Shown one piece after another: positions 9,100-17,086 of a stretch of 64,000 nt of DNA. The DNA is from Natronospirales bacterium. GTDB lineage: Bacteria > Pseudomonadota > Gammaproteobacteria > Natronospirales > REEB76. The DNA lies in NCBI GenBank assembly GCA_021816765.1, contig JAKAXB010000002.1, positions 62,001 through 126,000 of the forward strand. The letters are read 5' to 3'. Both the position numbers and the translations under genes were made by a program. Within the stretch, counting starts at the first letter, position 1, and every line of letters begins with the position of its first letter. The notes beneath the pieces were generated by a model. The model worked only from the letters and a program-made list of their open reading frames with translations. It was not told the origin of the DNA and made no database searches.

Positions 9100-10053
9100 G
9101 TGTCAGCAGGCAGCATGATGGTTTTCGCAGGCAATGCCAATCCGCAATTGGCCGCCAGGATTGCCAACCATCTGCAATTGCCGCTGGGCAAGGTACAGGT
9201 GGGCCGCTTCAGCGACGGCGAAGTGGCGGTGGAGCTGATGGAGAACGTGCGCGGCCGCGACGTCTTTATCGTGCAATCCACCTGCCCACCCACCAACGAC
9301 AACCTCATGGAGTTGTTGGTGATGGCGGACGCCCTGCGGCGGGCTTCGGCCTCACGCATTACCGCAGTGGTGCCGTATTTCGGGTACGCTCGCCAGGACC
9401 GGCGCCAGCGCGCCGCGCGTGTGCCCATCACGGCGAAGCTCGTGGCCAACATGATGGTATCGGCGGGTATTAACCGCGTGCTGACCGTGGATCTGCATGC
9501 GGACCAGATACAGGGATTTTTCGATATACCGGTGGATAACGTATATGCATCGCCCGTGCTGTTGGGCGAAGTGTGGAAGCAGAAGTTCAAGAACCTGATC
9601 GTGGTGTCACCTGACGTGGGCGGTGTGGTCAGGGCGAGGGCGCTGGCGAAGCGTCTTGATGATGCAGACCTGGCCATCATCGACAAGCGCCGTCCGCGCG
9701 CCAATGAGACACAGGTCATGAACATCATCGGCGAGGTTCAGGGCAAGACCTGCGTCATTGTGGATGACCTGGTGGATACGGCGGGCACCTTGTGCCTTGC
9801 GGCAAAAGCCCTCAAAGAGCAGGGTGCGGCGAATGTGCTGGCCTACATCAGCCATCCGGTGCTCTCCGGCAAGGCCATTAACAACATCGAGGGTTCGGTG
9901 CTGGACGAACTGGTGGTGACGGATACGATACCGCTGCGCGACCAGGCCCGGACCTGTCGCAAGATCCGCCAACTGAGCATCGCGCAGCTCTTGGCCGAAA
10001 CCATGCGCCGCGTGAGTGACGAGGAATCCGTCTCCTCGCTGTATATAGATTAG
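9100..10053 (+). CDS. prs: Ribose-phosphate pyrophosphokinase (PRPP synthetase)
   Basis: Prs makes PRPP from ribose-5-phosphate and ATP for purine, pyrimidine, NAD, histidine and tryptophan synthesis. The N-terminus [13 protein letters not shown], the flexible-loop region [13 protein letters not shown], the metal-binding [12 protein letters not shown] and the PRPP loop [13 protein letters not shown] are all intact. A GTG at 9100 with GAGGG five bases upstream gives 317 residues, the usual length. An ATG at 9067 or GTG at 9052 in the same frame would add 11 to 16 residues absent from relatives, so the start is not certain. It lies 68 bases after tRNA-Gln in the conserved cluster. Confidence 0.94.
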   Translation: MSAGSMMVFAGNANPQLAARIANHLQLPLGKVQVGRFSDGEVAVELMENVRGRDVFIVQSTCPPTNDNLMELLVMADALRRASASRITAVVPYFGYARQDRRQRAARVPITAKLVANMMVSAGINRVLTVDLHADQIQGFFDIPVDNVYASPVLLGEVWKQKFKNLIVVSPDVGGVVRARALAKRLDDADLAIIDKRRPRANETQVMNIIGEVQGKTCVIVDDLVDTAGTLCLAAKALKEQGAANVLAYISHPVLSGKAINNIEGSVLDELVVTDTIPLRDQARTCRKIRQLSIAQLLAETMRRVSDEESVSSLYID

Positions 10054-10069
10054 GAATTGCGACGGGATG

Positions 10070-10092
10070 CCGCTCCTGTTTTGCGGGAGCGG
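10070..10092 (+). other. Stem-loop between prs and rplY
   Basis: A seven-pair hairpin, CCGCTCC/GGAGCGG with a nine-base loop (tgttttgcg), lies 17 bases past the prs stop. No T-run follows it, so it is not a clear intrinsic terminator. It may be an mRNA-processing or attenuation structure ahead of rplY. Confidence 0.35.
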
Positions 10093-10172
10093 ACTGTGGC
10101 CGCGATTCTTCATGAGGAGCCAAACCTGGTCGCGGGGGAGGCGTTTGTTAAACGTAACCGGAGAAACGAGAC

Positions 10173-10922
10173 ATGGCTATCAGCTTCAATCTGAGCGCCG
10201 AGGTCCGCAACGACAAGGGGAAAGGTGCGAGCCGCCGCCTGCGTCGTGCGGGTAAGGTGCCGGGCATTCTTTACGGTGCCGGCGAACCGCCGGTGGAACT
10301 GGCTTTCGATCATAATGAACTGCGCAATAACCTGACACATGAGGCTTTCTATTCGCATGTCCTCAAGATCAGAGTTGCCGGCGATGAGCATCAGGCGATC
10401 GTGAAGGATCTGCAGCGCCATCCGGCCAAGCCACTCATCATGCATCTGGATCTGTTGCGCGTAAAGGATGACCAGGAAATCCGCGTGCATGTACCGCTGC
10501 ATTTCCTTGGCGAGAAGGAAGCCATCGGCGTCAAGCAACAGGGCGGCGTGGTATCGCGTAACCTGATTGAAATCGAGATCGCCTGCCTGCCGCGTTATTT
10601 ACCCGAGTACATTGACGTGGATGTGATTAATCTCGAACTGAACCATGCACTGCACATGTCCGACCTCAAGCTTCCCGAAGGTGTGCGCATCGTGCAACTG
10701 GCCTATGGCGAGGAGCACGACCTGCCGGTGGTGGCCATTCATCATCCGCGCATCACGGTCGAGGAAGAGCCGGTGGCGGAAGCCGTGGCTCCGGCGGAAG
10801 GCGCAGCGGCGGCCTCTGCGGAAGGCGCAGCGGCCCCTGCGGCCGACGCCAAGGCGCCCGCAGCGGATGCCAAGGCGGCTCCGGCGGCCGAGAAAGGCGA
10901 CAAGGGCAAGGAGAAGAAGTAA
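10173..10922 (+). CDS. rplY: 50S ribosomal protein L25 (Ctc/TL5 form)
   Basis: L25 binds 5S rRNA in the large ribosomal subunit. This is the long Ctc/TL5 form (249 residues): an N-terminal 5S-binding beta-barrel (EVRNDKGKGASRRLRRAGKVPGILYG, in part) and a second beta domain (residues ~95-190, with LPRYLPEYIDVDV and MSDLKLPEGV). A disordered tail of about 55 residues follows, made of Ala, Pro, Glu and Lys with duplicated units such as AEGAAA and AADAKAP. GGAG lies nine bases before the ATG. The tail is longer and more repetitive than usual but common in this family in Gammaproteobacteria. Confidence 0.95.
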   Translation: MAISFNLSAEVRNDKGKGASRRLRRAGKVPGILYGAGEPPVELAFDHNELRNNLTHEAFYSHVLKIRVAGDEHQAIVKDLQRHPAKPLIMHLDLLRVKDDQEIRVHVPLHFLGEKEAIGVKQQGGVVSRNLIEIEIACLPRYLPEYIDVDVINLELNHALHMSDLKLPEGVRIVQLAYGEEHDLPVVAIHHPRITVEEEPVAEAVAPAEGAAAASAEGAAAPAADAKAPAADAKAAPAAEKGDKGKEKK

Positions 10923-10970
10923 TCAGGCGCCGGTCCGCTGCGACGGGCCGGGCATTACTTTTCCCTGGTC

Positions 10971-11621
10971 ATGGCATCAGCGGTGCAAATCCAACTCGTG
11001 GTCGGCCTCGGCAATCCCGGGGCCGATTACATTTTGACACGCCACAACGCCGGCTTCTGGTTTGTGGATGCACTGGCCCGCGCTCATGGGGGTGGCTTTA
11101 GCCACGAGCGCAAATTCAGCGGTGACGTGTGTCGCCTGCAGTTTGGTGGGCATGACATACGCTTGCTCAAACCCGCCACCTTCATGAACCGCAGCGGCCA
11201 GTCGGTGCAGGCGCTCGCGGCCTATCTCAAGCTGCCGGCGGAAGCTATCCTGGTGGCGCATGATGATCTGGACCTGCCTGTGGGTAGCGTACGTCTGAAA
11301 CAGGGCGGCGGCCACGGCGGTCATAACGGCCTGCGGGACATCACCGACCGCCTGGGCGAAAGCTTCTCCCGTCTGCGCTTCGGCATCGGCCGGCCTGACG
11401 CCGGCGCGGAAGTCATAGACTACGTGCTGCACCGCGCCAGCGAGGACGATGAAATGCAGATCATGGAAGCCGTAGCCGCGGCTATCGCCGTCATGCCGCG
11501 GCTCCTGAATGGCGAAACCGGAAAAGTGATGCATGAATTGCACAGCCGCGGCGTGGTACCGCGCAACAAGCGCAGCGAATCATTGACCGATGCCGGCAGC
11601 ACGCAGACGAGTAAAAAATGA
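10971..11621 (+). CDS. pth: Peptidyl-tRNA hydrolase
   Basis: Pth frees tRNA from peptidyl-tRNAs that drop off the ribosome. The family motifs are intact: [11 protein letters not shown] at the N-terminus, the catalytic histidine in [20 protein letters not shown], the aspartate in [10 protein letters not shown], and [13 protein letters not shown]. The length of 216 residues includes a C-terminal tail (EFSLTDAGS-like, Ser/Thr rich) longer than in E. coli. ATG at 10971 lacks an obvious Shine-Dalgarno; GTG at 10983 ([10 protein letters not shown] follows) is a credible alternative. The stop overlaps the ychF start (ATGA), indicating coupled translation. Confidence 0.95.
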   Translation: MASAVQIQLVVGLGNPGADYILTRHNAGFWFVDALARAHGGGFSHERKFSGDVCRLQFGGHDIRLLKPATFMNRSGQSVQALAAYLKLPAEAILVAHDDLDLPVGSVRLKQGGGHGGHNGLRDITDRLGESFSRLRFGIGRPDAGAEVIDYVLHRASEDDEMQIMEAVAAAIAVMPRLLNGETGKVMHELHSRGVVPRNKRSESLTDAGSTQTSKK

Positions 11622-12709
11622 GCCTTAAATGCGGCATCGTCGGTCTGCCCAATGTGGGTAAATCCACGCTCTTCAACGCTCTCACCAAGGCGGGCATTGC
11701 CGCGGAAAACTATCCCTTTTGTACCATTGATCCCAACGTGGGTGTGGTGCCGGTGCCGGATGCCCGTCTGAATGTTCTCGCCGCCATCGTGCAGCCACAG
11801 AAAATCATTCCCGCCACGGTGGAATTTGTGGACATCGCCGGTCTGGTGGCCGGTGCTTCCAGGGGTGAGGGTCTCGGCAACCAGTTCCTGTCCCATATCC
11901 GGGAAACGGATGCCATCGCCCACGTGGTGCGCTGTTTCGAGGATGCCGATGTGGTGCATGTCACCGGGAAAGTAAATCCGGCATCGGACATCGAGACCAT
12001 CAACACTGAATTGGCCCTGGCGGATCTCGAAACCGTGAGTCGCGCGATGGAGCGCAATGTGCGTACAGCCAAATCCGGCGACAAGGACGCGCTAGCGAGA
12101 CACAAAGTTTTGGAAACATTGAGAACCCATCTCAACCAGGCCAGGCCGACGCGTTCATTGGGGTTGTCGCCGGAAGAGCATGCGCTGGTGCGCGACTTCG
12201 GTTTACTGACACTCAAGCCCACCATGTACGTGGCCAACGTGGATGAACACGGCTTCGTCAATAATCCGTTACTGGAGAAAGTGCGGGCCATCGCGCAAGC
12301 GGAGAAATCAGAAGTTGTACCGGTGTGTGCGGCCATGGAAGCGGAGATTGCTGAACTGAATGAGGATGATAAAGCGGATTTCTTGAAGGATATGGGGCTG
12401 ACTGAACCCGGCCTCGACCGTGTGATCGGTGTCGGCTATAAATTGTTGGGACTCGAGACTTACTTTACCGCCGGCCCCAAGGAAGTGCGTGCCTGGACCA
12501 TCCATAAAGGGTTCACTGCGCCGCAAGCGGCGGGCATCATCCATACGGATTTCGAGAAAGGTTTTATCCGCGCCGAAGTGGTGGCCTACGAGGATTACGT
12601 GAAGTACAAGGGCGAAGCTGGCGCCCGCGAAGCCGGCAAGTGGCGCTTGGAGGGAAAGGAATACGTCGTCCGCGAAGGCGACGTGATGCATTTCCGGTTT
12701 AACGTATAA
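11618..12709 (+). CDS. ychF: Redox-regulated ATPase YchF (OLA1 family)
   Basis: YchF is a TRAFAC-class protein that binds the ribosome and hydrolyses ATP rather than GTP. It has the P-loop [22 protein letters not shown] (switch I), [20 protein letters not shown] (switch II), and NVDE in place of the guanine-specific NKxD, the hallmark of ATP preference. A coiled-coil arm follows (residues ~140-190). The C-terminal TGS domain contains [14 protein letters not shown] and [16 protein letters not shown]. The length of 363 residues is exact for the family. The start overlaps pth by four bases, matching pth-ychF operons elsewhere. Confidence 0.97.
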   Translation: MSLKCGIVGLPNVGKSTLFNALTKAGIAAENYPFCTIDPNVGVVPVPDARLNVLAAIVQPQKIIPATVEFVDIAGLVAGASRGEGLGNQFLSHIRETDAIAHVVRCFEDADVVHVTGKVNPASDIETINTELALADLETVSRAMERNVRTAKSGDKDALARHKVLETLRTHLNQARPTRSLGLSPEEHALVRDFGLLTLKPTMYVANVDEHGFVNNPLLEKVRAIAQAEKSEVVPVCAAMEAEIAELNEDDKADFLKDMGLTEPGLDRVIGVGYKLLGLETYFTAGPKEVRAWTIHKGFTAPQAAGIIHTDFEKGFIRAEVVAYEDYVKYKGEAGAREAGKWRLEGKEYVVREGDVMHFRFNV

Positions 12710-12794
12710 ACAGCAGCGTTTTCTTGACTTGAAGCGGCTGAAAACCGACAATTTGCGCCCCTCGCGCCGGAACATTCCGGCATCCGCTTCCAAT

Positions 12795-12871
12795 GGCTAC
12801 GTAGCTCAGCTGGTTAGAGCGCGGCACTCATAATGCTGAGGTCGGTGGTTCGAGTCCACCCGTAGCCACCA
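12795..12871 (+). tRNA. tRNA-Met (elongator, anticodon CAT)
   Basis: The gene is a 77-base cloverleaf: acceptor GGCTACG/CGTAGCC, D arm GCTCAGCTGGTTAGAGC, anticodon stem CGGCA/TGCTG around CTCATAA, T arm GGTGG-TTCGAGT-CCACC, and an encoded CCA. The 5' half is almost the same as the E. coli elongator methionine tRNA. A tRNA-Ile with lysidine-modified CAT is less likely, because the acceptor and loop match elongator Met. Confidence 0.95.
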
Positions 12872-12905
12872 GCGTTATCAAGCACTTACGCTGCCGGCGC
12901 AAGTG

Positions 12906-12911
12906 TATAAT
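12906..12911 (+). promoter_or_regulatory. Possible -10 element of the toxin-antitoxin operon
   Basis: A perfect TATAAT lies 35 bases past the tRNA-Met CCA and 34 bases before the antitoxin ATG. No good -35 box is visible at the right distance. An AAGGGG ribosome-binding site sits five bases before the start codon. The palindrome CATGCATG at 12914-12921, just downstream, could be an operator, but this is a guess. Confidence 0.35.
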
Positions 12912-12945
12912 CACATGCATGTTATGGTTCAGCTAAGGGGTTGAA

Positions 12946-13155
12946 ATGATGACCGAAATCATGTTTCTCGTGGACGAGGTGCCCGAGGGCGGTTATCAGG
13001 CGCGCGCGCTGGGTGAATCCATTTTTACCGAGGCGGATAATCTGGAAAGTCTCCATGTTCGGGTACGCGACGCTGTGCAGTGCCATTTCGAGCAGGATCA
13101 GGCGCCAAAAATCATTCGCCTCCACTTCGTCAGAGATGAAGTGATTGCCTTATGA
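12946..13155 (+). CDS. HicB-like antitoxin (short form)
   Basis: This protein of 69 residues begins MMTEIMFLVDEVPEGGYQA and contains ALGESIFTEADNLESL, the pattern of the small HicB-type fold (beta strand, Gly-Gly turn, then an A-x-x-GxSIFTEADT-like segment). It ends EVIAL. Homologues are often mislabelled as 2-oxoisovalerate dehydrogenase subunits. It is too short for the C-terminal DNA-binding domain of full-length HicB. It overlaps the HicA gene by four bases (ATGA), as expected for an antitoxin-toxin pair. By inference it neutralises the toxin through direct binding; autoregulation without a DNA-binding domain is unclear. Confidence 0.75.
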   Translation: MMTEIMFLVDEVPEGGYQARALGESIFTEADNLESLHVRVRDAVQCHFEQDQAPKIIRLHFVRDEVIAL

Positions 13156-13394
13156 AGTTGCCCCGCGCTGTAAGCGGGGCAGCGCTAGCCAAATCCCTGC
13201 AGAAATTTGGATATCGAGCGACGCGCCAGACGGGCAGCCATATTCGGCTGGCCCGTGATACCCCGGACCAGCATCACATTACAATTTCCAATCATGCTCC
13301 GATACGAGTGGGCACACTATCCGCCATTCTGTCTGATGTTGCGCTGCACTTGAAGATGCCGAAAGAGAAGTTGGCTAGGCAGTTATTTGAATAA
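13152..13394 (+). CDS. hicA: HicA-family mRNA interferase toxin
   Basis: HicA toxins are small double-stranded-RNA-binding-like ribonucleases that cleave mRNA when not bound by the antitoxin. This one has 80 residues, with the family signature GYRATRQTGSHIRL, where His30 is the expected catalytic residue. The basic N-terminus MKLPRAVSGAALAKSLQKF is the first helix. Later come HHITISNHAPIRVGTL and an amphipathic C-terminal helix. The ATG overlaps the antitoxin stop. In this pair the antitoxin gene comes first, the reverse of the classical hicA-hicB order but usual for this short-antitoxin subtype. Confidence 0.8.
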   Translation: MKLPRAVSGAALAKSLQKFGYRATRQTGSHIRLARDTPDQHHITISNHAPIRVGTLSAILSDVALHLKMPKEKLARQLFE

Positions 13395-13628
13395 CCGACG
13401 TGGTGACTGGTCTTTGTTGAATTCCGTACCAAGTTGACCCACCATTTCAATCTTGGCTAACCCACTCTGATCGGCATTGGCCGTTGATAATGATGGAAAT
13501 TCCTGCGTATTGCGTGGGTCAGCGCAATTAAAATGGTGAGTAAAAAGGGGATAAAAATCAATAACCTACCAACAGCGCCAAAGGAATCACGGGGCGGCTC
13601 ACCGCTCCGGAGGCCTCACAGACGTGCT
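13395..13628. other. Intergenic region with possible mobile-element remnant
   Basis: No convincing gene is present. It holds an imperfectly placed inverted pair, TGACCCAC near 13433 and GTGGGTCA near 13518, with CCATTT and AAATGG close to the two arms. This is reminiscent of insertion-sequence ends, but no transposase fragment is seen. The region separates the toxin gene from the promoter of the c-di-GMP riboswitch. Confidence 0.3.
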
Positions 13629-13657
13629 TTGACCGGATGAAGTATTTGGTCTAGATT
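13629..13657 (+). promoter_or_regulatory. Sigma-70-type promoter of the riboswitch transcript
   Basis: TTGACC (13629-13634) and TAGATT (13652-13657) are separated by exactly 17 bases. The predicted start of transcription, about seven bases downstream at 13664, is directly in front of the riboswitch. The -35 matches consensus at five of six positions, the -10 at four of six. Confidence 0.65.
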
Positions 13658-13664
13658 GAACATA

Positions 13665-13751
13665 AATCGCCCAGGGCAAACCCGTCGAAAGACGGGGACG
13701 CAAAGTCACCGGTCTAAGGAGTAGCACTCTATGACAGCGGGATCGCCGACA
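13665..13751 (+). promoter_or_regulatory. Cyclic-di-GMP-I (GEMM) riboswitch
   Basis: The conserved core of GEMM-I aptamers is read directly: CAGGGCAAACC (13671-), the P1b hairpin CCCGTC-GAAA-GACGGG (13681-13696) with its GNRA loop, then GACGCAAAG (13697-13705). The second stem is GTCA/TGAC and GGAGT/ACTCT with the tetraloop receptor CCGGTCTAA, and AGCGGG closes the core. The closing P1 helix is weak and imperfect. It lies about 250 bases upstream of an EAL-domain gene, so its ligand is made and degraded by the class of protein it controls. The expression platform is not obvious: a hairpin follows at 13779 without a T-run. Confidence 0.92.
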
Positions 13752-13973
13752 GCCAAGCCTTATCCAGAAGCCTGCCGTCTTGTTTCCCGGACGCTGGGGA
13801 ACAAGGGACTTCCCTCCGTTTCCAAGACCTCTTCTCCCGGCGCCCATTTATCTGTATCCCGTGCCCGGTGGGCGCTTGCAGTCACGCGTGATCGGGGCGT
13901 ACCTCACCATCAAAAGACAGGCAAAGCATCCATGGCATCATGGTGGGAATGCCAGTACGGCCGCACCCGATGA
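13731..13973 (+). other. Possible leader ORF inside the riboswitch leader
   Basis: An 80-codon frame starts at an ATG in the 3' strand of the second aptamer stem, with AAGGAG eight bases before it in the 5' strand. It ends 28 bases before the EAL gene start. Its protein (MTAGSPTAKPYPEACRLV...) has no recognisable domain and a non-coding look. It is recorded because the position of the ribosome-binding site could make its translation ligand-dependent; it may equally be chance. Confidence 0.2.
13779..13805 (+). other. Leader stem-loop downstream of the riboswitch
   Basis: CTTGTTTCCC pairs with GGGGAACAAG (ten pairs, one G-T) around a seven-base loop. Placed 28 bases after the aptamer, it is the best candidate for part of the expression platform. 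There is no T-tract, so Rho-dependent termination or translational control is more likely than intrinsic termination. A second possible pairing is GCGCCCA (13840-13846) with TGGGCGC (13869-13875). Confidence 0.4.
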
Positions 13974-14001
13974 TTGATATGTATTTTTGAGGGCACGCCC
14001 C

Positions 14002-16935
14002 ATGCGGATGCACGCGCTATTGGATTCCCTGCGGACGCGGCTGCTGCTGTTCGTCACGCTGGCTGTGCTCCCGGCGCTGATCGCGATCGTGTATTCAGGC
14101 CTGCAACAGCGCAATGCAGCGGAGGACCACGCCCGGGAGCGGGCGCTCATCGCCGCAAGACATACGGCGGATGAGATTGCCAACGTTCGGGAGGACTCCC
14201 TGCTGATCCTGTCCATACTCACGAAAGTTCCCGAGGTTGCCGCGCTGTCGCCCTCCGACTGCGATTCGTTTCTCGCCAAGCTCTTACGGGATCATCCGGA
14301 ATTCGCCAACATTGGCGTCATTTCTGACGCGGGCCTGCTCGTGTGCAGCGCACGCCCCACCTCCGGTCCCGTCTATCTGGGGGATCGTGGTTATTTTAAA
14401 AATGCCATCGTATCCAAGACGATGGTCACCGGGATGTATCAGGTGGGCCGTGTGTTGCAGGTGCCCATGGTGATCTTCGCGGCGCCTGTTCTCGGTGCAC
14501 ATGATTTTGTGCACGCCGTCGCCTATGTGTCACTGGAACTGCGCTGGCTGAACCAAGTGGCTTCCAAGACCAACACCCCAGCAGGGGCATCCTTGCTGGT
14601 TCTCGACCGCCGGGGATTCATTCTGGTAAGACAGCCCGATCCGGAGAAGTGGGTCGGTCATAAAGCGGCCGACTTTTGCAAACCACATCACCTGGACTGC
14701 ATGAAGGGCGAAGGATTTATTACAAATGCCTGGCCGGATGGTGTCCGTCGGCTGTACGGATACAGAAGCCTGCAGGATCCGGATGGTGCTACGGCTCTGA
14801 CCATCCTGTACGGTATTCCGAAATCCCAGATCGTGGAGGCCGCCCGGAACGCGCTGATCACGCACCTGGGTATCCTGGGCGTCATCCTTTTTTTCATCTA
14901 CCTGTTCGCCTGGTACGGGAGCGACGCGCTCGTGCTGCAAAACCTGAAAGTCCTGTTGGCGGCGATCCGGGACATCCAAGCCGGCAAGACCGATGCCCGT
15001 GCCGACATCCCAGGCCGGCACGAACTGGCGCTCATCGGTAACGCGTTCAACGACATGGCGGAGAACCTCGCGACAAAATCCCGGCAGATATCCACACAGC
15101 TGGAGCGTATTCGGCGCCTGCTGCGTATCTACCGCGTGCTCAGCGCCATCAATGGGTCGATTCTGCGTACGCATGCCGAAGAGGAGCTGGTGAGTGCCGC
15201 CTGCCGCATCGCGGTCGAACAGGGTGGGTTCAAGATCGCCTGGATCGGTCAGGTTGACCAGCAAACGCAGTGGGTGACACCCGTTGCCCATGCCGGGATC
15301 GGTCGGGATGCCGTATATGCCTTGAGGATCTCCGCACGCGAAGACATCCCGGAGGGCCAAGGGACCGTCGGGACCGCGCTGCGTACCCGCGAGCCCGCCA
15401 TTGACAACGATATCGCGACCAGCACGCGGCTCACGCCGTGGCGGCATGAGCTGCTCGGGCTCGGCTGCCACTCCCTGGCGAGCTTCCCACTCCTCTACGG
15501 CGACGAACTCTACGGGAACCTGTCGCTGTATGCGGCGGAAAGGAACTTCTTTGACGAGGAGGAGGTCCGCCTGCTGCGGCAACTGGCTGCGGACACGGCC
15601 ATCGGATTAAAGAACATCCGCACCGAAACCGCCCTGCGGCAGCTGTCGTATTTTGATCCGATCACCGGTCTGCCCAATCGCCGGCTCTTCGAGGACCGGA
15701 CCGGCCAGATCCTGGCGCGGGCCCGGCGTGACCATGTGAAAGCCATGGTGCTCGCAGTGCAGATCGAGGAGGTCCACAGAATTGAGGACGCGTTGGGCCG
15801 GCATGTCGTGGACGGACTGCTGCAGGAAATCGCCATCCGGCTGAAAGCCCATGTCGATTCGAGCGACAGCATCGCCAAGCTTTCCCGAGATACTTTTGCT
15901 CTGTGCCTGATCGTCTATCCGGGCGAGGATGTCCTGGGCCTATCAGCAAAAATCATGCAGCTTTTCCCCCTGCAACTGACCGCAGGTGGCGAGCCGGTGG
16001 TGATCTCGGCCTGGGCGGGGGCCGCCCTCTTCCCGGCCGATGGGGACACGGCGGCGACGCTGATCCGCAATGCGGAGGTATCGCTGAGGAATCCCGCCCG
16101 TGAGTCAGGCGCCGTCTGCAGCTTTTATTCCTCCGGGATGGATATCCAGGCGGACCGGCGGTTCTCTCTGGAAAAGGAACTGCATTTCGCGATCGAGCGC
16201 AACGAATTGTCCCTGGTCTATCAGCCCATATTTGACCTGCCCGGTCGCCGGATGATCGGTGCCGAGGCCTTGCTGCGCTGGACCAGTCAAACGCTGGGAC
16301 CCGTGTCGCCGACGGAATTCATTCCCATTGCCGAGCAGGCCGGCCTGATTGTTCCCATCGGGGAATGGGTGCTGAAAGAGGGCTGTGCACAGGCATTGAA
16401 ATGGCATCCCGTTGGCTCACCGACTTTTCGCGTCAGTGTCAACGTTTCGCTCATTCAACTCCATGAGTCCGACTTTCTGGGTCGTTTGAAAGAGATATTG
16501 GCGATGCTCAAGTTTGATCCGAAGATCATTCCTCTCGCCGTGGAGATCACGGAAAGCGAGATGGCATATAACGTCGAAGAGACCATATCCATTTTACAGG
16601 CCATCCGCGCGCTCGGTATTCACATCTATATGGATGATTTCGGCACTGGGTACTCCTCGCTCGGCTACCTGAAGCGCATGCCGATCCATGCGCTGAAGAT
16701 CGACCGGATCTTCGTGAAGGACCTGGATAACGACTCCGGGGACAAGGAATTCATGCGCGTGATTGTGTCGTTGGCCAAGAGTCTTGGCCTGAGTGCCATT
16801 GCGGAGGGCGTGGAGACAGGACGGCAACTGGCTATCCTGGAATCCCTGGGGTGCGAGGCGATACAGGGGTATCTGCTCGGACACCCTGTGCCGCCCGATG
16901 GTATCAGCGCCCTTCTTGGCAAGGGCTTTGCCTGA
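14002..16935 (+). CDS. Membrane-bound c-di-GMP phosphodiesterase: Cache-HAMP-GAF-degenerate GGDEF-EAL
   Basis: The protein of 977 residues probably degrades cyclic-di-GMP. Two membrane helices (about 13-34 and 290-308) flank a periplasmic Cache-type sensor. HAMP follows (about 310-365, with PGRHELALIGNAFNDMAEN), then GAF (about 395-540) and GGDEF. The GGDEF active-site motif is replaced by SRDTF (628-632), so it should not make c-di-GMP, although FDPITGLPNRRLFEDR is kept. The EAL domain looks active: EALLRW (EAL at 755-757), NVSLIQL, EITESEM, DDFGTGYSS (from 878), KIDRIFVKDL and EGVET. ATG at 14002 has GAGGG eight bases upstream; the TTG at 13987 is rejected. A c-di-GMP riboswitch precedes it. 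Confidence 0.93.
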   Translation: MRMHALLDSLRTRLLLFVTLAVLPALIAIVYSGLQQRNAAEDHARERALIAARHTADEIANVREDSLLILSILTKVPEVAALSPSDCDSFLAKLLRDHPEFANIGVISDAGLLVCSARPTSGPVYLGDRGYFKNAIVSKTMVTGMYQVGRVLQVPMVIFAAPVLGAHDFVHAVAYVSLELRWLNQVASKTNTPAGASLLVLDRRGFILVRQPDPEKWVGHKAADFCKPHHLDCMKGEGFITNAWPDGVRRLYGYRSLQDPDGATALTILYGIPKSQIVEAARNALITHLGILGVILFFIYLFAWYGSDALVLQNLKVLLAAIRDIQAGKTDARADIPGRHELALIGNAFNDMAENLATKSRQISTQLERIRRLLRIYRVLSAINGSILRTHAEEELVSAACRIAVEQGGFKIAWIGQVDQQTQWVTPVAHAGIGRDAVYALRISAREDIPEGQGTVGTALRTREPAIDNDIATSTRLTPWRHELLGLGCHSLASFPLLYGDELYGNLSLYAAERNFFDEEEVRLLRQLAADTAIGLKNIRTETALRQLSYFDPITGLPNRRLFEDRTGQILARARRDHVKAMVLAVQIEEVHRIEDALGRHVVDGLLQEIAIRLKAHVDSSDSIAKLSRDTFALCLIVYPGEDVLGLSAKIMQLFPLQLTAGGEPVVISAWAGAALFPADGDTAATLIRNAEVSLRNPARESGAVCSFYSSGMDIQADRRFSLEKELHFAIERNELSLVYQPIFDLPGRRMIGAEALLRWTSQTLGPVSPTEFIPIAEQAGLIVPIGEWVLKEGCAQALKWHPVGSPTFRVSVNVSLIQLHESDFLGRLKEILAMLKFDPKIIPLAVEITESEMAYNVEETISILQAIRALGIHIYMDDFGTGYSSLGYLKRMPIHALKIDRIFVKDLDNDSGDKEFMRVIVSLAKSLGLSAIAEGVETGRQLAILESLGCEAIQGYLLGHPVPPDGISALLGKGFA

Positions 16936-17086
16936 ATAACCCGGTAGCTGGGGGCTATGACCGGTTAATGGCCTTTGCGTGCACCCAGGTACGCCGGTAA
17001 GACGGGATTATTGCTGCTGTTTGTGCGCTGATTTCAGATTCTCATCGTTTTTTGGCCAGGCGCTTTCATCCCCGCGGTACAAGAGG

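Noticed and set aside
13420-13530. Insertion sequence remnant
   Set aside because: Only a short inverted pair is seen, with no transposase fragment and no target duplication. Not called as a mobile element.
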